This document shows, in pieces, positions 22,704 to 30,717 of a stretch of DNA of 32,098 nt. Made by a program: the position numbers and the translations under genes. Where the stretch lies: positions 1 through 32,098 of the forward strand of contig JACMOJ010000528.1 in NCBI GenBank assembly GCA_014378085.1. The letters are read 5' to 3'. The notes beneath the pieces are model-generated. The model was not told the origin of the DNA, searched no databases, and was given only the letters and a program-made list of their open reading frames with translations. This stretch comes from Burkholderiales bacterium. GTDB taxonomy: Bacteria; Pseudomonadota; Gammaproteobacteria; Burkholderiales; Usitatibacteraceae. How positions within the stretch are numbered: the first letter of the stretch is position 1; each line of letters starts with the position of its first letter.

Positions 22704-23240
22704 ATGATCACTTCCCTCGTCGTCACCATCGTCGGCACTGACCGCCCCGGTTTGGTCAGTGCGGTATCGGACAAGGCCGCCGAGTTTGGCGCGAACTGGG
22801 CAGACAGCTTGATGGCAAACCTGGCCGGGCAATTCGCGGGCATTTTGCTGCTACAGGTGCCGAGCCGCAACGCCGATATGCTGGTCGCCGCGCTCAAGGA
22901 ACTCGACACCGCCAACCTGCACGTGGCCATTGCGCGCGGCACGGCGGCAGTCGCGCCGCAAAAGCCATCGCGTCGTATCAAGCTCGATTTGGTCGGGCAA
23001 GATCGCCCTGGCATCATTCACAATATTTCTAGCGAGCTCGCCAAACACGGCGTGAGTATCGAAAAACTACAAACGCGAATTTCCAGCGGCGCGATGTCAG
23101 GGGAGCAAATGTTTCATATGCAAGCCACGCTGGTGGTACCTACTATCGTCAGCGAGGATGCGCTTCGCGCGGCGTTGGAAGGCCTCGCCAATGAGATGAT
23201 GGTTGATGTTTCACTCGACGATCCGCGCGAGGTTGGCTAG
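22704..23240 (+). CDS. gcvR: GcvR-like regulator with two ACT domains
   Basis: A 178-residue protein made of two ACT domains. The first starts VVTIVGTDRPGLVSAVSDKAAEFGANWADSLMANLAGQFAGILLLQVP. The second starts IKLDLVGQDRPGIIHNISSELAKHGVSIEKLQTRISSGAMSGEQMFHMQATLVVP. This is the layout of GcvR, which in Escherichia coli opposes GcvA activation of the glycine cleavage genes by protein contact in response to glycine. No gcv gene or gcvA is adjacent, so the regulatory target is inferred from family only. AGGATCACCC lies directly upstream of the ATG. The gene is divergent from the nuclease-fold gene. Confidence 0.85.
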   Translation: MITSLVVTIVGTDRPGLVSAVSDKAAEFGANWADSLMANLAGQFAGILLLQVPSRNADMLVAALKELDTANLHVAIARGTAAVAPQKPSRRIKLDLVGQDRPGIIHNISSELAKHGVSIEKLQTRISSGAMSGEQMFHMQATLVVPTIVSEDALRAALEGLANEMMVDVSLDDPREVG

Positions 23241-23264
23241 GCGCGTGGCCCTGCGCTCGCGGCG

Positions 23265-24434
23265 CTAGTTGGTACACAGCGTCGCGCTCAAAAGGTCATG
23301 GCTAAACCCCTTACCCTGCCACACCTCGCCAAACTCCCACTCGCCGCGATTGGTAAGAACCAGCAGCACTTTGCCGAGCGCGGGTGCCAAGAAATTTCGC
23401 ACCTGCACGCCACCAATCGCGCCGCGCCGCTCGATGAGCTCAACCGGTTCTTTGCAGCCTTTGAGCGTGGCGGGAAACGACCAGACGCCGAGCGCCGCAT
23501 AGCCAATATTTGGCTCGCCTTTCCAGAATTGTTTTTTGGCCTCTGCCGACATCAGCGACTCGCCGAGTAAGGCCTGATCGATTGCGAATAAATCACGCGG
23601 TGACCCGAGCAACGCGCCCGCCGCGCCGTAGGTCGCGAGGTTAAAGGTGAGCTCAACGCGCTTGCCTTCGTAACCCTTTACCGGCTGCGCGTATTTGTCT
23701 TTGATAGTGGCCGGGCGCACGGCCTCTTTCTGCAAATTAAGCGGCTTCGCGATTCGCTCGTTGATCACGCTGGCAAACAGTTGGCCAGTGATTTTCTCGA
23801 TGACGGCACCGAGCACCAAGTAGTCGCAATTGTTGTATTCGAATCGTTCACCCGGCGCGCGCTTTGGCGTTGCCGCACAGGTGCTAGCCGCAGCAGATTT
23901 ATGCACGGCTTCCGGGGCGACGTCTTCTAAATAAAACACCGGCATCGCATCGGGTACGGCTTTGTCATCCGCCGATACGGCCGTAGGCACGTCGCTTGGA
24001 TTCGGCAGCCCGCTGGTGTGCTGCAACAGCTGCCGTATCGTGATGAGCTTGGCGTTGGCGCTGCCGAATTCCTTTGCATTCAGATATGTTGAGACCGGCT
24101 TATCGAGATCAAGCTTGCCCTCCACGACGAGCTGCGCGGCGATAATCGCCGTGATCTGCTTACTCACCGACGCCCAGCGCCACACCATCTCTACGCTGTG
24201 CGGCGTACGGCGCGAGCGGTCAGCGAGGCCCACGGCCTGCTCGAAAGTGATTCTGCTGCGGTCGCCCGATAACACCACGCCAGCAAAACCCGCCTCCTCC
24301 GCAGCCGCCACCACGGCCGCGACGCTCGCGGGTGGCGGCTTTGGCGCTGGCGAGGTGGGCACCGGTTCCGCCGCATGGGCGAGCCGCACTGTTACGAATA
24401 GTAAGGCCATTGCGGCGACTAATTTGGTCTTCAC
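23265..24434 (-). CDS. Exported serine hydrolase, beta-lactamase (class C/esterase) fold
   Basis: A 389-residue protein starting at GTG 24434, chosen because it provides a clean signal peptide (KTKLVAAMALLFVTVRLAHA) and GGGAT lies 5-9 bases upstream. A Pro-rich linker (PVPTSPAPKPPPA) follows. Penicillin-binding-fold motifs are the nucleophile S89-V-S-K92 in WRWASVSKQITAI and Y200-N-N202 in FEYNNCDYLVLG. The ITIRQLLQHTSGLPN segment is typical of the beta-lactamase-related serine hydrolases (PF00144). The third KTG-type motif is not obvious. The enzyme probably acts in the periplasm as esterase, D-aminopeptidase or penicillin-binding-like protein; resistance activity cannot be assumed. It is divergent from prfC. 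Confidence 0.87.
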   Translation of the reverse strand: MKTKLVAAMALLFVTVRLAHAAEPVPTSPAPKPPPASVAAVVAAAEEAGFAGVVLSGDRSRITFEQAVGLADRSRRTPHSVEMVWRWASVSKQITAIIAAQLVVEGKLDLDKPVSTYLNAKEFGSANAKLITIRQLLQHTSGLPNPSDVPTAVSADDKAVPDAMPVFYLEDVAPEAVHKSAAASTCAATPKRAPGERFEYNNCDYLVLGAVIEKITGQLFASVINERIAKPLNLQKEAVRPATIKDKYAQPVKGYEGKRVELTFNLATYGAAGALLGSPRDLFAIDQALLGESLMSAEAKKQFWKGEPNIGYAALGVWSFPATLKGCKEPVELIERRGAIGGVQVRNFLAPALGKVLLVLTNRGEWEFGEVWQGKGFSHDLLSATLCTN

Positions 24435-24572
24435 GTTTGATCCCGGCCCAGCGCAGTTATCGAAAGGGCATATTACATGGAGCGAACGGCCAAACCTTGG
24501 ATGCGATAATGGCGGCTTCCCCGAGATTCGGTGCGCGCATTTTGCCGCGCCAAGCTTTTTGTCCAACACCCT

Positions 24573-26183
24573 ATGACCACCTCGCTTTCCACCGAAATCA
24601 AACGTCGCCGTACGTTTGCCATCATTTCCCACCCGGATGCCGGTAAAACGACCCTCACCGAAAAACTGCTGCTGTTCGCAGGTGCGATTCATATCGCCGG
24701 AAGTGTGAAAGCGCGCAAGGCCACCCGCCACGCCACATCCGACTGGATGGAAATTGAGAAGCAGCGCGGCATCTCTGTCGCGTCATCGGTCATGCAAATG
24801 GAATACCGCGATTGCGTGGTCAATTTGCTCGACACACCGGGACACCAACATTTCTCGGAAGACACCTATCGCGTATTGACGGCCGTCGATGCGGCGCTGA
24901 TGGTGATCGACGCCGCCAAAGGTGTGGAAGCACAAACGCTGCGTCTGATCGAAGTCTGCCGCGCGCGCAATACGCCGATTCTTACGTTCATCAACAAAAT
25001 GGACCGCGAGGTATTGCCGCCGTTGAAGTTGATGGAAGAAGTTGAACAAGTCCTAAAGATGGATGTGGTGCCATTCATCTGGCCGCTGGGCATGGGCAAG
25101 TCATTCCGCGGCGTTTATGATTTGCGGCGCGACTCGATGCGTGTCTTCACACCCGGCGAAGATCGGATGGGTGAAGCCGACGAAATTCTTGAGGGCATCG
25201 ATAACCCGATCATCGCTGAGCGATACGGCGATGAATTAACCCAAGCCAAAGCCGAGATTGAACTGATTCGTGACGCCAGCCCGTCGTTTGACCGAGAGGC
25301 GTTTTTGGCTGGTAAGCAGTCCCCACTTTTCTTCGGCTCGGCGGTCAATAACTTCGGCGTACGCGAAGTGCTCGATGCGCTGGTCGATGTTGCTCCCGCG
25401 CCTGTTTCACGTGCGGCGATCGAGCGTGTGGTCGAGCCCGACGAGGCGTCCTTCGCCGGTGTAGTGTTCAAAATCCAAGCAAACATGGACCCCGCTCATC
25501 GTGATCGCATTGCGTTTGTGCGCGTCTGTTCAGGCCGCTTTGAGCGCGGCATGAAGCTACGCAATGCGCGCACCGGAAAAGATTTCCGTCCCGGTACGGT
25601 GGTCTCGTTCTTATCACAACGCCGCGATTTGCTCGATGAAGCGTACGCGGGCGACATCATCGGCATTCCTAACCACGGCACGCTCCATCTGGGCGATACG
25701 CTCACCGAAAAAGAAGCGCTGCAATTCACGGGTCTGCCTTATTTCGCGCCAGAGATATTCCAGACGGTTGAAATCAAGGACCCCATCAAGTCCAAGCAGC
25801 TCCGGCAAGGCTTGCAACAACTCGGTGAGGAAGGTGCCATTCAGGTATTTAGACCAGTCTCAGGCGGCAGCCTGCTGCTCGGCGCAGTCGGAACGCTCCA
25901 GTTCGAGGTGGTGTTGCATCGGCTCAAATCGGAATACAACGTTGAGGCGCGTCTTGAGGCGTCGCGGTATCGATTGGCGCGCTGGATCACGTGTGATGAC
26001 CCCAGCATCTTGCGCAAATTTATCGATTCCAATTCGCACCGTGTTGCCTATGACGTGGTTGATGCGCCCGCATTTCTTGCCACCCATACTTCGGAACTGG
26101 AAGTCTCTGCCGAGCGTTACCCACAAGTCAAATTTCATGCGATGCGTGAACACGCAGGGCAACACTTTGCGGCTGCGATGTAA
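24573..26183 (+). CDS. prfC: Peptide chain release factor 3
   Basis: RF3 is the translational GTPase that removes RF1/RF2 from the ribosome after termination. The protein has 536 residues, normal length. GTPase motifs are G1 SHPDAGKTTLTEKLLLF, the switch region EKQRGISVASSVMQM, G3 LDTPGHQHFSEDTYR and G4 INKMDRE. GSVKARKATRHATSDWME is a characteristic RF3 segment. Domain II (FKIQANMDPAHRDRIAFVRVCSGRFERGMKL) and the C-terminal RF3 domain (VGTLQFEVVLHRLKSEYNVEARLE) are complete. The ATG at 24573 (MTTSLSTEIKRRRTFAIISHPDAGK) aligns with known starts; the longer ORF does not. No clear Shine-Dalgarno is seen. Confidence 0.96.
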   Translation: MTTSLSTEIKRRRTFAIISHPDAGKTTLTEKLLLFAGAIHIAGSVKARKATRHATSDWMEIEKQRGISVASSVMQMEYRDCVVNLLDTPGHQHFSEDTYRVLTAVDAALMVIDAAKGVEAQTLRLIEVCRARNTPILTFINKMDREVLPPLKLMEEVEQVLKMDVVPFIWPLGMGKSFRGVYDLRRDSMRVFTPGEDRMGEADEILEGIDNPIIAERYGDELTQAKAEIELIRDASPSFDREAFLAGKQSPLFFGSAVNNFGVREVLDALVDVAPAPVSRAAIERVVEPDEASFAGVVFKIQANMDPAHRDRIAFVRVCSGRFERGMKLRNARTGKDFRPGTVVSFLSQRRDLLDEAYAGDIIGIPNHGTLHLGDTLTEKEALQFTGLPYFAPEIFQTVEIKDPIKSKQLRQGLQQLGEEGAIQVFRPVSGGSLLLGAVGTLQFEVVLHRLKSEYNVEARLEASRYRLARWITCDDPSILRKFIDSNSHRVAYDVVDAPAFLATHTSELEVSAERYPQVKFHAMREHAGQHFAAAM

Positions 26184-26196
26184 CACAGCCTGGCCG

Positions 26197-29100
26197 CTAG
26201 GCCGGTTCGACCGCCTTGGCAATGGCGTTGACGAACTCATCGACGATGGTTGCTTTGAACACAACAGATCTTACCCCGGCCGCAACCGCGTTTTTTTGCA
26301 GTTCTTCGTCAACAAAGCCCGAAGCAATAATGACGGGAAGGTTCATACGAATAGCGCGCACCTCGTTGGCAACATCGATGCCTGACATCCCCGGCATGTT
26401 GTAGTCCGTCACGACCACATCAAATGCATTTGGTGTGGCACGCAGCGCATCGAGGGCGTCTTGTTGGTTATTGAATGACGCAACACGGAAACCTCGGCGA
26501 CCCAACAAACGGCTCGTCAGAAACACTATCGCCTCATCGTCATCAAGGTACAAAATGCGCAGCCCAGTCGCGTTCTTGATCGCCAAGTTGCTCCCAGTGA
26601 AAGTTGGCAAGGCACTCGGTTGAAAAATGCCGCTAGCGGTTGCGATAGGCAGGTAGATATCGAATGACGTTCCCACGCCAACCGTGCTTGTCACCCCAAT
26701 CACACCTTCGTGGGCATCAACAATGCCATGCACCACCGATAGCCCAAGTCCTGTGCCCTCATTCACTGGCTTGGTGGTGAAGAACGGTTCGAAAATGCGC
26801 TGGAGGGTTTCAGGCGGGATGCCAGGGCCACTGTCGCGCACCGTCAATCGCAATGCATGGCCGGGGTGGCTGGCGTGGCCGAGGTCGGGTTTTGCCATCG
26901 CTTGAAGTTTGGGATGCGTAGCCAGCAGGATTGGGTCGAGCGCTACCATTTCCAAGCGAATTTCAATTCGGCCCGGTCCACTCGCCATCGCCTGCATCGC
27001 GTTGGTCGCCAAATTAATGATCGCTTGCTGAATTTGCGTTGCATCCGCCAGCACTTCAGGAACGCCTTGGTCGCAACGAACCTCCAGCGACAACCGCATC
27101 GGCAATGTTGCGCGTAACAAGCGCCGCGCTTCCTCGATAACCGCGTCGAGCTTAATCTGCTTTCGCTCAGTCGGTTGCCGCCGGCTAAACGACAAAATCT
27201 GCTTCACCAAATCACGCGCGCGCGTAGCCGCTTTGCGAATTTCATCAATACTTTCCAGCGCCCGCTTATTGCCCGCACTATCTTCTCGTGCAAGTTCGCT
27301 GTTGCCCAAGATGGCGGCGAGGATGTTGTTAAAGTCGTGCGCGATTCCACCGGCGAGTGTGCCAATGGCCTGCATTTTTTGCGACTCGCGTAGCTGTTCT
27401 TCAAGTAAGGCGCGTTCGGCATTCGCGCGATTGCGCGCGGTGACGTCGCGAATCGACAGGCGTACCGCTGGTTTGCCGTCAAAAACGGTCGCCGTGTTTT
27501 GAGATTCAACCTCAATCACCACACCGTCAATTGTGATGTTCCGCGACTGCAACAGCGGGAGCGTCGCAGCACCGGCCGCTAATTTCGCCAAACGCGCAAT
27601 CACCTCTGCGCGTGATTCCGGATGCACAAAGTCTAAAAGACTTTTTCCAATAACCTCCTGCGCGCTGCCTGCGCCATACAGCGCCAGCGCTGCGGGATTT
27701 GCGTACAAAACCATCCCACCGCTGTGCACCACACTCGCCTCTGGGGACAACTCAATCAACATACGGAAGCGTTGTTCACTATCCTGCAACGCCTGCTCAG
27801 CGCGGACGCGGTCACTGAGGTCGGTAATCACGGCAATTGACCCCGCATATTTGCCGTCAACAAAACGGGGGACGCCGGTGACTTGTACCGGTACCGATGT
27901 TCCATCCAGACGGCGGAAGCGGGCATCGTAGGTTGAGGATATTCCGGCCTCACGATCCGCCAAAATCTGCGGCTGCCGTGTCGCCTCTTCTTCAAAAAAT
28001 ATTTCATTGCGGCCCTTACCGATGAGCTCGCTGGTGGTGTAGCCCAACAGGCTCGCAAGCGCCGGGTTAGCAAATTCCAGCACGCCACTGGGGCTCGTCA
28101 CAATCAGGCCCTGCCCCATGGCGCTGATAATTTGCGCCGCAAAGTCCCGCTGTATCTGAGCCTCACGCTCAATCTGTTTGCGCTCAGTAATGTCGGTGAT
28201 AAAACCGTGCCAGATGACAGCACCATCATCTTCTCTTTGCGGCATCGCGTTACCTTGCAACCAGCGCACAGTGCCATCGACAAACTTGACCCGGTACTCA
28301 TGCAGCCAAAGCGTCAGACGCTCTGCCGATTGCCCAATACTCGCCGCGACCGCATCGTAGTCATCCGGATGCAGCACGGCAAATGCTTTTGATGCATCCT
28401 CGCGGACTACTTCAGGCTCAACCCGATAGATGCTGCGGATACCTGCACTGGCATAGGGAAAACATGAAGTGCCGTCAGCGCGAAGGCGAAACTGGTAGAC
28501 CATTCCCGGCACACGGCTGGCGATACGGCCCAACAGGTTCTGCGCCTCTTTCGACGCCGCCTCGCGCTCGGCAAGTGCTTGCAGCAATCGATTAAAGCTG
28601 TTGATGAGTTGCCCGACCTCATCCTGGCGTTTGACCGGCAATAAACGAATTGGCAGTTCTGCGTTCGACAGATTTTCTAGCGTCTCGATGGCAACCAGCA
28701 TTGGTTTTAACTGACGTTGTACCATCCACCACGTCAGCATTCCCACGAGCAGCGTCGCTAGCAACGCCGCTTGCAGTAAACGATTTTCCAACGCATCGAC
28801 CGGTGCAAAGGCTTCCGCAGTGGGCAAGGTCACCGCAACGTACCACCCCGCCGAAGGAATGGATTTCGCGGCGGTCAACACCTCGACGCCGAGCGGGTTA
28901 ATGAAAATGCCCGCCCCCTCATAGCCTTCAATAAAGAGGTCGATTAATGGAATTTTTCCCGGTGGCGGCATGATTTCCATCGTGCGGCGCTTGTCGCCCG
29001 CAGTGATGATTTGACGGTACTGCGGCGCAACCAACAAATATCCACCCGTCTTGCCGAAGCGGTTATCTGCGATCTTATCGAGAAAACTTGGCGCGCCTAA

Positions 29101-29670
29101 ATCGGTCGCGCCCATCAATGCGCCGATCACCCGGTCTTGCGCGTCCCAAATCGGCACCGCCATCACGATCACCGGTGCGCCGAGCGTTTTGCCAACCGTT
29201 GGACGGCCAATATTGGCTTTGCCTTGTTTGAGCGTCGTGACAACGTGTTCTTTATCCATGAGGTTCAAGCCGGTACGACCAGCCGACAGCGGCGTTGAGG
29301 CAATGACGTTACCGTTAGCATCAGTCACAAAGATGCCGCGATTAAACAACCGATTTAGCACCGCTTGGCGTTCGAGGTCAGCTTGCAGCGCCGCTGCATC
29401 CGCAATTACGGCTGGTGTAAAGACTCTGGCGATTGTTTGCAGCGAGCTCATGCGCTCTTCAACGTCGCCGTTGATCTGATCCGCAACGAGACTAACGGCG
29501 GCGAACTGTTGATCGGTCAACAGCTGTTGCATGTCGCGTTGCAACAACTGGCCGACGTACAACGCCAGCGTCCAAAAACTCGCCACAAAAATCGCCAGTG
29601 TAAACAAGGCGATTCTGGTCTTCAGCGACCAACTTCTAAAAGTACGGGGACCTGCGGAAGGGTTTGTCAT
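26197..29670 (-). CDS. Membrane-bound hybrid sensor histidine kinase (Cache, HAMP, PAS repeats, receiver)
   Basis: A 1157-residue protein. The order is: membrane helix (LKTRIALFTLAIFVASFWTLALYVG); extracytoplasmic double-Cache-type sensor (about residues 45-300, with GRTGLNLMDKEHVVTTLKQG and GTDLGAPSFLDKI-like segments); second helix; HAMP domain; and PAS domains, at least three, each followed by PAC-like text such as GFITDITERK, AVITDLSDRVRAEQ and LSIRDVTARNRAN. Next comes HisKA with phospho-acceptor H778 in GGIAHDFNNILAAILGNSELA. HATPase follows, with N box NLATNAMQAM, G1 DSGPGIPP and G2 GTGLGLSVVHG. The C-terminal receiver has phospho-aspartate D1089 in VVTDYNMPGMSG. The HDFNN pattern is that of PAS-rich soluble-signal kinases. 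No response-regulator gene is adjacent, so output is unknown. It converges with prfC, 13 bases apart. Confidence 0.92.
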   Translation of the reverse strand: MTNPSAGPRTFRSWSLKTRIALFTLAIFVASFWTLALYVGQLLQRDMQQLLTDQQFAAVSLVADQINGDVEERMSSLQTIARVFTPAVIADAAALQADLERQAVLNRLFNRGIFVTDANGNVIASTPLSAGRTGLNLMDKEHVVTTLKQGKANIGRPTVGKTLGAPVIVMAVPIWDAQDRVIGALMGATDLGAPSFLDKIADNRFGKTGGYLLVAPQYRQIITAGDKRRTMEIMPPPGKIPLIDLFIEGYEGAGIFINPLGVEVLTAAKSIPSAGWYVAVTLPTAEAFAPVDALENRLLQAALLATLLVGMLTWWMVQRQLKPMLVAIETLENLSNAELPIRLLPVKRQDEVGQLINSFNRLLQALAEREAASKEAQNLLGRIASRVPGMVYQFRLRADGTSCFPYASAGIRSIYRVEPEVVREDASKAFAVLHPDDYDAVAASIGQSAERLTLWLHEYRVKFVDGTVRWLQGNAMPQREDDGAVIWHGFITDITERKQIEREAQIQRDFAAQIISAMGQGLIVTSPSGVLEFANPALASLLGYTTSELIGKGRNEIFFEEEATRQPQILADREAGISSTYDARFRRLDGTSVPVQVTGVPRFVDGKYAGSIAVITDLSDRVRAEQALQDSEQRFRMLIELSPEASVVHSGGMVLYANPAALALYGAGSAQEVIGKSLLDFVHPESRAEVIARLAKLAAGAATLPLLQSRNITIDGVVIEVESQNTATVFDGKPAVRLSIRDVTARNRANAERALLEEQLRESQKMQAIGTLAGGIAHDFNNILAAILGNSELAREDSAGNKRALESIDEIRKAATRARDLVKQILSFSRRQPTERKQIKLDAVIEEARRLLRATLPMRLSLEVRCDQGVPEVLADATQIQQAIINLATNAMQAMASGPGRIEIRLEMVALDPILLATHPKLQAMAKPDLGHASHPGHALRLTVRDSGPGIPPETLQRIFEPFFTTKPVNEGTGLGLSVVHGIVDAHEGVIGVTSTVGVGTSFDIYLPIATASGIFQPSALPTFTGSNLAIKNATGLRILYLDDDEAIVFLTSRLLGRRGFRVASFNNQQDALDALRATPNAFDVVVTDYNMPGMSGIDVANEVRAIRMNLPVIIASGFVDEELQKNAVAAGVRSVVFKATIVDEFVNAIAKAVEPA

Positions 29671-29977
29671 CAAGGGCTAACATTGGTGGCAAGCAGGTGG
29701 CAGGCAGGCGGCAGGCAAGTGGTAGGGGCAGGGCAGGCATAAGCACCGAACAATTTCCAGACGCGTGCCAAACACGTGCCAGACACGCGCCAGATTTGCA
29801 TCAGATTCGCGCCAAAGCGACATCTGCCTGCAATCAGCGGCAACCGACTGACTTTATCACTGACGAGCGCGTTTCGCGCAGCGCGCCTCTAGACGCTCTA
29901 GTCGCTTTAGTCGCTCTACACGCTCTGCGCGTTCCACACGTCAGGAAGCGGGACCATAATTTTGTATTGCAGACTGG
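29671..29977. repeat. Intergenic region composed of short tandem arrays
   Basis: This 307-base region between the kinase and the hemolysin-III genes is largely made of degenerate tandem repeats. There are three 11-mers (ggtggcaagca type, 29685-29717), five 11-mers (acgcgtgccaa / acacgtgccag type, 29761-29815), and five 9-mers (agacgctct / agtcgctct type, 29891-29935). No gene or clear promoter is recognised. It should contain the kinase promoter. Confidence 0.75.
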
Positions 29978-30595
29978 TTATGCCACAAACCGATAAATGG
30001 TGATGTAGTGAATGACACTGCCGCCCAGCACAAACAAATGCCAAATGCCGTGCCAGTGTTTGAAGCGTTCGTCGTAATAATAGAAGACGGTCCCAACGGT
30101 GTAGACCAGCCCACCGGCCACCACCCAAATGAAGCCCGACCAAGATAACGCCTCGATCAATGGCACCACACCAACAACCGCCACCCAGCCCATACCAAGA
30201 TAGAGGTATAGCGACAACATGCGTTTTTTACCCGCCAGCGTAAGCTCCTGCACGATGCCAAAAATCGCCAGTGCCCAGATGACGCCAAACAGCGACCAAC
30301 CCCAGCCGCCTCCAAGGGTGACTAGGGTAAACGGCGTATAGGTACCGGCGATCAACAAGTAGATCGCCGCGTGGTCGAGCTTTCGAAAGATGTCTTTGGC
30401 ACGTCCGCGCGTGGAGTGATAAAGCGTCGAACTGCCGTACAACAAAATCAGCGTTGCGCCATAAATGGCAAAGCTGACTACTTTCCAAGCATCTCCGGTT
30501 GACGCGCCAGCGACAATCAACGCCACCGCACCCGCCACCGCCAGCAGTGCGCCAGCCAAGTGGGTATAACCATTCAACCGCTCGCCGTGATACAT
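29978..30595 (-). CDS. Hemolysin III family (TrhA/YqfA-like) membrane protein
   Basis: A 205-residue protein with seven predicted membrane helices, related to the PAQR/hemolysin III family. The start MYHGERLNGYTHLAGALLAVAGAVALI, then YGSSTLYHSTRGRAKDIFRKLDHAAIYLLIAGTYTPFTLVTLGG, and the end HWHGIWHLFVLGGSVIHYITIYRFV contain the conserved S-x(3)-H, D-H and H-x(3)-H histidine/aspartate set expected to bind zinc. ATG 30595 is preceded by GGAGAGGCGAGCG. The hemolysin name is historical; bacterial members are linked to membrane-fluidity or lipid homeostasis. It is divergent from the oxidase gene. Confidence 0.9.
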   Translation of the reverse strand: MYHGERLNGYTHLAGALLAVAGAVALIVAGASTGDAWKVVSFAIYGATLILLYGSSTLYHSTRGRAKDIFRKLDHAAIYLLIAGTYTPFTLVTLGGGWGWSLFGVIWALAIFGIVQELTLAGKKRMLSLYLYLGMGWVAVVGVVPLIEALSWSGFIWVVAGGLVYTVGTVFYYYDERFKHWHGIWHLFVLGGSVIHYITIYRFVA

Positions 30596-30717
30596 CGCTC
30601 GCCTCTCCAAAATCACATTTGATTTAAGCATACATGAGCCATGTGATAGCGAGATGACCAGAGTGTCGAGGGGGCCGACTGGCGCGTTGGCAAGAAGCCA
30701 TTTGATATGATTGGGGC

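Noticed and set aside
23265..24434. Antibiotic-resistance beta-lactamase
   Set aside because: Has SVSK and YNN motifs of the fold but no clear KTG motif; the serine hydrolase family is broader than resistance enzymes.
29685..29935. CRISPR array
   Set aside because: Units are 9-11 bp and directly abutting with no spacers; no cas genes.
29978..30595. Haemolysin or virulence factor
   Set aside because: The family name is historical; the sequence is a PAQR-like seven-helix membrane protein.
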